Assembly: GCA_018400335.1 (NCBI GenBank)
Contig: JAGYMT010000024.1
Coordinates: 1-11,856, forward strand
DNA length: 11,856 bases
Direction: 5' to 3'
Origin: Kiritimatiellia bacterium
Lineage (GTDB): Bacteria > Verrucomicrobiota > Kiritimatiellia > JAAZAB01
Positions 6,248 to 11,856 of the stretch are shown here, piece after piece. Positions within the stretch are counted from its first letter, which is position 1, and each line of letters opens with the position of its first letter. The notes below the pieces were generated by a model. That model was not told the origin of the DNA. It did no database searches and worked only from the letters and a program-made list of their open reading frames with translations. The position numbers and the translations under genes were made by a program.

Positions 6248-8308
6248 CATAGGCGCCCGCCCGGCAATGGCTCCAGTGGGGCAGGCCTCGCCGCAGAGTG
6301 CGGCGACCTTTTCAGCCTGTGCCGGCGAGAGGAGTTCGTTATAGAGTTTGATGCGGGTGTTGAAGCCGCGGTCCACAAAACCGAACATGCCGATTTTCGA
6401 GTCATCTGCGCCCAGGCGGACGCATATTCCGCAGTTGATGCACTTGCCCTGTTCCAGAACCACGCTCGCTATGGACTCATCAATAGTGTAATCGCGCCTT
6501 CCGCCCGAAAACCTTTTGGCATCCGCCCCGTATTCAAGCGCGTATTTCCGCAACTTGCAGTCCTCGACGGCCTTGCATCCGCATTCGAGGCATCGGGCGG
6601 CTTCCGCTCTCGCGGCTTCTGCAGTCAAGCCCAACTCCACTTCCTTGAAATTTCCCGCTCTGGCTTCTGGCTTCAGCTCGGGCATGGCGGCGCGCGTGGC
6701 TTTCTCGATTCCCTCGAAGCGTGCCTCGCTAACGAACTCCGGCTTCTCGCCCATGGTGCTGTTGAACTGCGCTGGACGCCCTGTGACGGGTCGGCCGCTC
6801 AGGAACTGATCAATCGAGATGGATGCGAGCCTGCCGGAACCTACGGCCCACACCGCGATCTTCTGATCCTCGCGCGCCACCGCATCGCCGCCCGCGAAGA
6901 CATCCGGCATGTTCGACTGGAGGGTTAGCGGGTTGACTATAATTGCCTTTTCGCGCTTGTCCAGTCCAACCCCCTCTGCCTTCAGCATGTCCGAATCAAT
7001 GGCCTGCCCTATGGCCGCTACGATCGTGTCCGCCTCGAGATCGAACACCGCGCCCTCGATAGGAACGGGGCGGCAGCGCCCGGAGTCGTCCGGCTCGCCG
7101 AGCTTCATCTGCTGGCAGTGGGCTGTGAGGCGCTTGCCGGCGCGGGCGAAGGAAATTGGGGCGGCGAGAAACTTGAACTGAACGCCTTCTCGCCGGGCTT
7201 CTTCCTGCTCGATGGGAAGGGCCGGCATCTCTGCGCAGGTTCGCCTGTAAAGTAGCGTCACCTCTCGTGCGCCGAGGCGCACCGCGGTTCGGGCCGCATC
7301 AATTGCGGTGTTGCCTCCTCCGACAACGATTACTTTTTCCCCTATCGGCACCTTTTCGCCGTGCGCGGCGCGACTGAGCAAATCTATTCCACCCGTCACG
7401 CCCGGCAGGTCATCGCCCTCGGTCTGGAGGGAGGAGGAAATAGGCGCGCCGATGGCGAGAAAAATAGCGTGGAAGCCCTGCTTCCGCAGATCGGCGATCG
7501 AGAAATCCCGGCCGAGTTTCTGGCCGAAACGCATATTCACGCCCATGGCCGCGATGGACTGTAGCTCCCGTTCAAGCTCTTCGCGCGGGAGCCGGTATGC
7601 GGGTATGCCCCATGCCAGCATTCCGCCGGCCCTGGATTCCGCCTCGAAAACGGTCACTGCATGCCCAGCCTGGCGCAGGAAATAGGCGGCAGACATTCCG
7701 GCCGGCCCGGCGCCGACAATTGCAACGCTCTTGCCTGTATCGCTTCCGGTCGGAGGCGTGTAGGGTTTGTGGGAATCGGCGTCGGCTGCGTGGCGATGAA
7801 GCCAGCTGATCGTAAGAGGCTCGTCCACGCGGGCGCGTCTGCATTTTAATTCGCAAGGGTGGGGGCACACTCGGCCAAGCGCGCCCGGAATGGGAAGTGC
7901 CTCCTTAATGACGCGGATCGCCTCGTCATTGCGGCCCTCCGCGATGTGCTTCATGAAGCCTTCAATGTTGCAGCCTGCCGGGCATGTCATCACGCATGGC
8001 GCTATGCAATCCCCGCAATGGTCGGAGAGAAGAAGCTCCAGACACATTTTGCGGGTTGCGCGGATGTTGTCGGACTTCGTGGTTACGACCATTCCCTCCG
8101 CTGCCATGGTGCTACAGGAGGGGACGGGGTTAGGGCGGCCCGCTAGCTCGACGACGCACAGGAAGCAGGATGTAAACGGAGGCAGCTCCTCGTTGTGGCA
8201 CAGGGTTGGAATCTCTATTTCAAGACGCATTGCCGCGTCGAGGATGGTGCTACCCGCCGGAACGGTCACCGGGCGTCCGTCAATTGTCAATGTTATCTCT
8301 TTGGTCAT
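6233..8308 (-). CDS. NuoG/HydA-type [2Fe-2S] domain fused to GltD/NfnB-like FAD/NADPH oxidoreductase with C-terminal Fe-S domain
   Basis: This 691-residue subunit should link NADPH/FAD chemistry to the NuoE/NuoF-like partners. Domains in order: a plant-type [2Fe-2S] domain with C37, C48, C51 and C65; a cysteine-rich [4Fe-4S] region with H97, C98, C101, C105, C109 and C113; the GltD-type second motif C148, C152, C156 (GRVCPHPCELKC); an FAD-binding Rossmann motif GAGPAG (199-204); an NADPH-binding Rossmann motif GGGNTAIDAAR (from 330) with YRR at 354-356, which in GltD/NfnB relatives contacts the 2'-phosphate; and the closing FAD motif DVFAGGDAV (469-477). A linker then carries C573, C576, C578 and C584 (CLECGC...CKLRKYA). 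The C terminus has CINCGIC (C623, C626, C629) and CGEACP (C672, C676), enough for one cluster. It is too long for plain GltD (about 470 residues) and no glutamate synthase large subunit is nearby. It starts 10 bp after the NuoF-like gene. Confidence 0.93.
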   Translation of the reverse strand: MTKEITLTIDGRPVTVPAGSTILDAAMRLEIEIPTLCHNEELPPFTSCFLCVVELAGRPNPVPSCSTMAAEGMVVTTKSDNIRATRKMCLELLLSDHCGDCIAPCVMTCPAGCNIEGFMKHIAEGRNDEAIRVIKEALPIPGALGRVCPHPCELKCRRARVDEPLTISWLHRHAADADSHKPYTPPTGSDTGKSVAIVGAGPAGMSAAYFLRQAGHAVTVFEAESRAGGMLAWGIPAYRLPREELERELQSIAAMGVNMRFGQKLGRDFSIADLRKQGFHAIFLAIGAPISSSLQTEGDDLPGVTGGIDLLSRAAHGEKVPIGEKVIVVGGGNTAIDAARTAVRLGAREVTLLYRRTCAEMPALPIEQEEARREGVQFKFLAAPISFARAGKRLTAHCQQMKLGEPDDSGRCRPVPIEGAVFDLEADTIVAAIGQAIDSDMLKAEGVGLDKREKAIIVNPLTLQSNMPDVFAGGDAVAREDQKIAVWAVGSGRLASISIDQFLSGRPVTGRPAQFNSTMGEKPEFVSEARFEGIEKATRAAMPELKPEARAGNFKEVELGLTAEAARAEAARCLECGCKAVEDCKLRKYALEYGADAKRFSGGRRDYTIDESIASVVLEQGKCINCGICVRLGADDSKIGMFGFVDRGFNTRIKLYNELLSPAQAEKVAALCGEACPTGAIAGRAPMTETA

Positions 8309-8318
8309 AAGATAATGC

Positions 8319-10088
8319 CTACTCCATATCCACCGCGCTGAATCTGCAAACGTCGAAGCATGCCCCGCAATGAACGCACTTTGCCTGGTCTATCAAATGG
8401 GTCTTCTTGCGCTCCCCTGAGATCGCGCCGGAAGGACAAGCCTTTGCGCAGACGGTGCAGCCGGTGCACTTCTCCGCGCTGATCGAATAGGTGAGAAGCG
8501 GCTTGCACACCTTCGCCGGGCATTTTCCGTCGCGGATGTGCGCTTCGTATTCGTTCCTGAAATAGCGCAGAGTGGTCAGAACGGGATTCGGCGCGGTCTG
8601 ACCCAGTCCGCAAAGAGACGTGGTCTTGACCCTGCCCGCAAGCTCTTCGAGCAGTTTAAGCTCCTCTTCTGAACCCTTGCCCTCAGTTATGCGGGTGAGC
8701 ATTTCGAGCATTCTCTGTGTGCCGATCCGGCAGAAGGTACACTTTCCGCACGATTCCTTCTTTGTGAAGGCAAGAAAGAACTTGGCAATATCCACCATAC
8801 ACGAATCCTCATCCATCACCACGAGGCCGCCTGAGCCCATGATGGCGCCGGTCCTGTTCAGCTCGTCGTAATCAACGCGGGTGTCGAACAGCCGTTCCGG
8901 AATGCAGCCCCCGCTTGGCCCGCCGGTCTGCACGGCCTTCACGGGCTTTCCGGATACGCTGCCGCCGCCTATTTCTTCCACGATTTCGCGAAGCGTTATG
9001 CCCATGGGAACCTCGACCAGCCCGCCGTAGCGAATCTTGCCTGCAAGCGCGAACACCTTTGTGCCCTTGCTCTTCTCTGTGCCCATTGCCGCGAAGGCGG
9101 CCGCGCCGTTGCGCATTATCCAAGGCACATTGGCAAGGGTCTCTACGTTGTTGATTGTAGTCGGCTTGCCCCAGAGTCCGCTCTGTGCGGGGAACGGGGG
9201 ACGGAGACGCGGCATGCCTCGCTCGCCTTCGATGGACTGTATGAGCGCCGTCTCCTCGCCGCAAACGAACGCGCCTGCGCCCTCACGAATCCCAATGCTG
9301 AATGAAAATTGCGAGCCGAGAATATTTTTACCGAGGAAACCGGCCTTCTCCGCCTGCTCGATAGCCAGGTGCATGCGCTTGACGGCCAGTGGGTACTCGG
9401 CGCGCACGTAGACGAAGCCGGCGGAGGCGCCCATGGCGTAGCCTGCGATCAGCATGCCCTCGATCACGCGGTGCGGGTCGCTCTCGAGTACGCTCCGATC
9501 CATGAACGCACCCGGATCCCCCTCGTCGCCGTTGCAGATCATGTATTTTTCATCGCCCGGTGCCGCGGCGGCAAATTTCCATTTCACTCCGGTGGGAAAA
9601 CCCGCTCCGCCCCGTCCTCGCAGACCGCTGGCCGTGACCTCGGCGACAACTTGTGCGGGCGTCATGTCGCGAACGGCCTTCGTTATGGCCTCGTAGCCGC
9701 CCGCTGCTATGTAGTCCTCCATGGATTCCGGATCAATGATGCCGCAATTCTCGAGAACGATCTTTTTCTGCTTGCCCAGGTAGCGGGTCACCGGCTCCTG
9801 CCGATCCTCGCCTTTAAGAAGGAACTCGTCAACGGGCTGGTTTTTCCCGATATGCCGAGAGAGGATCTGATCCGCCGCGTTCGCATCAAGATGCACATAG
9901 GTCCAGCGTTTGCCGTCCGGCTCGAAGAGCTCAAGCATTGGCTCGCGATGGCAGAGCCCGGCGCACCCGGTTTGACGCAGTTCAACAACGGTCGGGTCTA
10001 TGCTCTTTTCAAGATGCTTGTAGACATCCGCAGCGCCGGCGGCGATTCCGCACGAGCCGAGGCCAACTGATATTTTCCATTTTTTCAC
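8319..10088 (-). CDS. nuoF: NuoF/HydB-like FMN- and Fe-S-containing NADH-binding subunit
   Basis: This 589-residue protein is the FMN/NADH subunit of a soluble complex; nuoF is used as a family name, since no complex I genes are present. Domains in order: a thioredoxin-like ferredoxin domain with C13, C42 and C46; the NuoF core with the FMN/NADH glycine loop GRGGAGFPTG (158-167) and NGDEGDPGAFMDR; a [4Fe-4S] site C447, C450, C453 (SCGKCTFC) with C493 (SLCGLGQ); H517, C523 and C528 (AHIRDGKCPAKVC), which may be the zinc site known from HydB-type proteins; and a C-terminal two-cluster ferredoxin, C541/544/547/551 and C571/574/577/581. The last domain is typical of HydB and Hnd-type subunits and absent from complex I NuoF. 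I chose the GTG at 10088 because GAGAGA stands 7 nt upstream. A TTG at 10103, overlapping the previous stop as TTGA, would add five residues. Confidence 0.94.
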   Translation of the reverse strand: MKKWKISVGLGSCGIAAGAADVYKHLEKSIDPTVVELRQTGCAGLCHREPMLELFEPDGKRWTYVHLDANAADQILSRHIGKNQPVDEFLLKGEDRQEPVTRYLGKQKKIVLENCGIIDPESMEDYIAAGGYEAITKAVRDMTPAQVVAEVTASGLRGRGGAGFPTGVKWKFAAAAPGDEKYMICNGDEGDPGAFMDRSVLESDPHRVIEGMLIAGYAMGASAGFVYVRAEYPLAVKRMHLAIEQAEKAGFLGKNILGSQFSFSIGIREGAGAFVCGEETALIQSIEGERGMPRLRPPFPAQSGLWGKPTTINNVETLANVPWIMRNGAAAFAAMGTEKSKGTKVFALAGKIRYGGLVEVPMGITLREIVEEIGGGSVSGKPVKAVQTGGPSGGCIPERLFDTRVDYDELNRTGAIMGSGGLVVMDEDSCMVDIAKFFLAFTKKESCGKCTFCRIGTQRMLEMLTRITEGKGSEEELKLLEELAGRVKTTSLCGLGQTAPNPVLTTLRYFRNEYEAHIRDGKCPAKVCKPLLTYSISAEKCTGCTVCAKACPSGAISGERKKTHLIDQAKCVHCGACFDVCRFSAVDME

Positions 10089-10099
10089 AGGATCATCTC

Positions 10100-10570
10100 T
10101 CAAGAGTAGCGTTTCAAAACCTTTTTCGCCTCTGCTGGAGTGAGGCGTCCATATACCGTGTCATCAATCATCATAACCGGCGCAAGGCTGCAGCAGCCGA
10201 GGCAGGCGACGGATTCCAGCGTGAAGAGTCCGTCTTCAGTCGTCTCGCCATTCGTGATCTTCAGGGTCGACTCCACGGCGGAGCTTATCGCGTTGGCGCC
10301 ATTGACATGGCAGGCAGTGCCGTGGCACACTCGGATCATGTGCTTTCCGACCGGTGTGAAGCGAAACTGATCGTAAAAGGTCGCCACCCCGTAAATCTGG
10401 TGCATGGCGATCCCCGTGTGCTCAACAACGTGCTTCAGGGCTTCCATGGGCAGGTAACCGTATTCCGCCTGTATTCCCTGCAGTATCCTGATGCAGGCAT
10501 CTCGGTCGCTGCCGCTCCTGCTGATAACAGCGTCGGCCTTAGCCATATCAATAGAAGTATCTTCTGCCAT
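10100..10570 (-). CDS. nuoE: NuoE/HydC-like [2Fe-2S] subunit
   Basis: This 156-residue thioredoxin-fold [2Fe-2S] protein is the small partner of the NuoF-like subunit. The helical N-terminal part includes GYLPMEALKHVVEHTG and the IYGVATFYDQFRF signature. The cluster ligands are C82 and C87 (CHGTAC) and C123 and C127 (CLGCC). nuoE is a family name; HydC or HndA would be equally fair, since complex I membrane subunits are absent. I chose the ATG at 10570 because GGGTGA (10581-10576) gives a good ribosome-binding site with 5-nt spacing. The frame stays open up to a TTG at 10618, and an ATG at 10576 is too close to that site. It is the first gene of the redox operon, about 55 nt downstream of the predicted transcription start. 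The NuoF-like gene follows after 11 bp. Confidence 0.93.
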   Translation of the reverse strand: MAEDTSIDMAKADAVISRSGSDRDACIRILQGIQAEYGYLPMEALKHVVEHTGIAMHQIYGVATFYDQFRFTPVGKHMIRVCHGTACHVNGANAISSAVESTLKITNGETTEDGLFTLESVACLGCCSLAPVMMIDDTVYGRLTPAEAKKVLKRYS

Positions 10571-10626
10571 GTTCATCACCCGATGATTAACGCTCGTGCC
10601 TGTTCCCGTTTCAATCAATTAGAAAA

Positions 10627-10645
10627 GCGCAATCCTATATTGCAC
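10627..10645. promoter_or_regulatory. Imperfect palindrome over the -10 box; candidate operator
   Basis: GCGCAAT (10627-10633) and ATTGCAC (10639-10645) form an inverted repeat with one mismatch per arm around CCTAT. The 19-bp element completely covers the -10 box of the redox-operon promoter, the usual place for a repressor site. It does not match the Rex, FNR or IscR consensus as I know them, so the regulator is unknown. Confidence 0.4.
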
Positions 10646-10660
10646 ACCGCATGCCGTCAA
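10632..10660 (-). promoter_or_regulatory. Sigma-70-like promoter for the redox operon
   Basis: On the minus strand, TTGACG (10660-10655) is separated by exactly 17 bp from TAGGAT (10637-10632). The -35 box matches the consensus at five of six bases and the -10 at four of six. The predicted start of transcription is near 10625, giving a leader of about 55 nt before the ATG at 10570. An A/T-rich stretch with TTTTATAAAT lies just upstream of the -35 box. Confidence 0.6.
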
Positions 10661-10706
10661 GCAGGATTTATAAAAGAACAACTCAGTAAGATGCCATGAA
10701 AAAAAC

Positions 10707-10737
10707 TTGCATGAATACATCCCGTTTGTGCTACATT
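10707..10737 (+). promoter_or_regulatory. Weak candidate promoter for the amidase gene (extended -10)
   Basis: TTGCAT (10707-10712) stands 19 bp before TACATT (10732-10737), which is preceded by TG at the extended -10 position (TGCTACATT). Spacing is long and both boxes are imperfect, so this is a tentative call. The remainder of the 10571-10872 region holds the opposite-strand promoter and a 28-codon frame discussed under findings; I see nothing else in it. Confidence 0.25.
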
Positions 10738-10872
10738 TGCTGTTCATAGGGCGGGATGTTGAAGATTTGTGGTGCTTTTGTTTTGCCCAATGCTTCTCCT
10801 GCGTTCAAGCGCCTTGGAGGTTGCATGCGGTATGATGGAACGCGCAATGATCGAGATCGAGGAGAGCCCGAT

Positions 10873-11748
10873 TTGAAAAATCATGCTAAAAATGTTTTAA
10901 AGGACACAATACCATCATCAAAGCTGACTATTTCGGTTGTGCAGAACAGCGCTGGCCGGGACGTGCCGGAAAATCTCGCGCGGCTCGAGCATTTCGTTCT
11001 CAACGCTCCCCGATCCGATCTCATTGCCTTTCCTGAGGTCTTCGCGGTGCGCGGCAGCGACGGGGATTACCGCGCCGCAGGGGAGATCGTCGAAAGGCTG
11101 TCGTCCGGCATGATGGAAAGCGGACCGATTGTGAAATGGCTGTGCGCCCTTGCGGCGCGCTCTGGTTCGTGGATCCTTGCCGGCAGCGTGATAGAGAAGG
11201 ACGGTTCCGTTTTTTTCAACACCAGCCTGCTGATCAACCGTCAGGGCGGCATTGAGGCGGTATACAGAAAAATACATCTTTTTGAGGCGCGGCTGGGCAA
11301 CGGCCAGGTCGTGCGGGAGCGCGATATTTACGAGGCGGGTAGCGAGCCGGTGATGGCGGAAGTCGAGGGATGGCTTTGCGGAATGGCGATTTGCTACGAC
11401 CTCCGGTTTCCGGAGCTGTTCAGGCATTACGCGGATAAGGGGGCGAGCCTGTTCTTTGTGCCGTCGAATTTCACGCAAAAGACAGGCATTGATCACTGGG
11501 AAACTCTGGTGAGAGCCAGGGCAATTGAAAACCAGGCCTTCGTGATAGCGCCGGATCAATGCGGGCTCAACCCGTCCACGGATATCGCCAGCCACGGGCA
11601 CAGTCTTATAGCTGGACCATGGGGAGAAGTTTTATGCAAGGCCGGTGACGAGGAAGTCGTGATCACCGCGACGCTTGACCCTGCGGAGCTTGCGAGGACG
11701 CGCGAGCGAATTCCCGTGTTGGAACACAGAAGGTTGCAATTCCGCTGA
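10873..11748 (+). CDS. Carbon-nitrogen hydrolase, nitrilase superfamily (Nit/omega-amidase-like)
   Basis: This is a cytosolic amidase of the nitrilase superfamily (291 residues with the start chosen here). The catalytic residues are visible: Glu55 in AFPEVF, Lys133 in YRKIHLF and the nucleophile Cys174 in GMAICYDLRFPE. The RERDIYEAG segment, HWETLVRARAIENQAF and GHSLIAGPWGEVL fit the Nit1/Nit2 group, whose members hydrolyse deaminated glutathione or omega-amides such as alpha-ketoglutaramate. A repair or amide-salvage role is therefore plausible but the substrate is not shown. The frame is open to an ATG at 10756, but conserved sequence begins only at KLTISVVQ. The TTG at 10873 has GAGGAG 8 nt upstream. 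An ATG at 10825 has GGAGG only 4 nt upstream and would add 16 residues. The gene converges on fabF with 2 bp between stops. Confidence 0.88.
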   Translation: MKNHAKNVLKDTIPSSKLTISVVQNSAGRDVPENLARLEHFVLNAPRSDLIAFPEVFAVRGSDGDYRAAGEIVERLSSGMMESGPIVKWLCALAARSGSWILAGSVIEKDGSVFFNTSLLINRQGGIEAVYRKIHLFEARLGNGQVVRERDIYEAGSEPVMAEVEGWLCGMAICYDLRFPELFRHYADKGASLFFVPSNFTQKTGIDHWETLVRARAIENQAFVIAPDQCGLNPSTDIASHGHSLIAGPWGEVLCKAGDEEVVITATLDPAELARTRERIPVLEHRRLQFR

Positions 11749-11750
11749 AA

Positions 11751-11856
11751 TCACACCGCCTTGAACGCCAGAGTAGCGTTATGTCCGCCGAATCCAAGCG
11801 CGTTGTTAAGCACTGCGTCCAGCTTTTTCTCGCGCGCCGTGTTTGGGACGTAATCC
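11751..11856 (-). CDS. fabF: 3-oxoacyl-ACP synthase II, C-terminal end (partial)
   Basis: Only the last 34 codons and the TGA stop are inside the window. The minus-strand translation reads [18 protein letters not shown] and then [16 protein letters not shown]. This is the signature C terminus of the elongating condensing enzyme KAS II of fatty-acid synthesis, in which the GFGGxN loop lines the acyl pocket. The catalytic Cys and two His residues lie upstream, outside the window. The close relative FabB has a different tail, so FabF is preferred, though a FabF-like paralogue in another pathway cannot be excluded from 34 residues. Confidence 0.88.
   Translation of the reverse strand, partial: DYVPNTAREKKLDAVLNNALGFGGHNATLAFKAV

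Noticed and set aside
6233..8308. Glutamate synthase small subunit (GltD)
   Set aside because: The protein is over 200 residues longer, has [2Fe-2S] and extra Fe-S domains, and sits with NuoE/NuoF partners and not with GltB.
9309..10070. Plus-strand open frame of 253 codons, with similar long antisense frames at 6197-6928 and 1412-2089
   Set aside because: These mirror well-supported Fe-S and RND genes; long antisense frames are expected in GC-rich coding DNA.
6233..10570. Respiratory complex I (nuo) operon
   Set aside because: The NuoF-like protein has an extra ferredoxin tail, NuoG is replaced by a GltD-like fusion, and no membrane or NuoB/C/D/I subunits are present.
10918..11601. Minus-strand open frame of 227 codons
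   Set aside because: It is antisense to the amidase, whose Glu-Lys-Cys catalytic set is intact.

Overview
This window looks like part of a moderately GC-rich chromosome from a Gram-negative (diderm) bacterium. A TolC-type outer-membrane channel with its inner-membrane pump and periplasmic adaptor implies two membranes. A soluble flavin/iron-sulfur NAD(P)H complex related to bifurcating hydrogenases and formate dehydrogenases suggests an anaerobic or facultatively anaerobic lifestyle. The sequence alone does not fix the lineage. There are no rRNA or tRNA genes, insertion sequences, phage genes or CRISPR arrays.

Layout. (1) Positions 3-596, + strand: the 3' part of a glutaminyl-peptide cyclotransferase gene, cut by the window edge. 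It converges on the efflux operon with 8 bp between stop codons, and a GC-rich hairpin covers both stops. (2) Positions 605-6104, - strand: a complete tripartite RND efflux operon in the order outer-membrane factor, membrane-fusion protein, RND permease, with 4-bp ATGA overlaps at both junctions. (3) Positions 6105-6232: a 128-bp gap with two competing small hairpins and, at its edge, a 12-bp direct repeat. (4) Positions 6233-10570, - strand: a three-gene redox operon encoding a NuoE-like [2Fe-2S] protein, a NuoF-like FMN/Fe-S NADH-binding protein, and a fusion of a NuoG/HydA-type [2Fe-2S] domain with a GltD/NfnB-type FAD/NADPH oxidoreductase and a C-terminal ferredoxin-like part. (5) Positions 10571-10872: a divergent control region with a good sigma-70-like promoter toward the redox operon and a palindrome sitting on its -10 box. 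(6) Positions 10873-11748, + strand: a nitrilase-superfamily amidase (Nit/omega-amidase type). (7) Positions 11751-11856, - strand: the last 34 codons of fabF, convergent with the amidase.

The most interesting part is the redox operon. Its subunits together would hold FMN, FAD, NADH and NADPH sites and about eight or nine Fe-S clusters. The window contains no hydrogenase, formate dehydrogenase, complex I membrane subunit or glutamate synthase large subunit to go with them. The best-supported reading is a stand-alone flavin-based electron-bifurcating or transhydrogenating complex that couples NADH, NADPH and ferredoxin, similar to the HydB-type ('Bfu') family. This is inferred from domain content. 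The efflux operon lies downstream in the same direction and could be a separate unit or receive readthrough.
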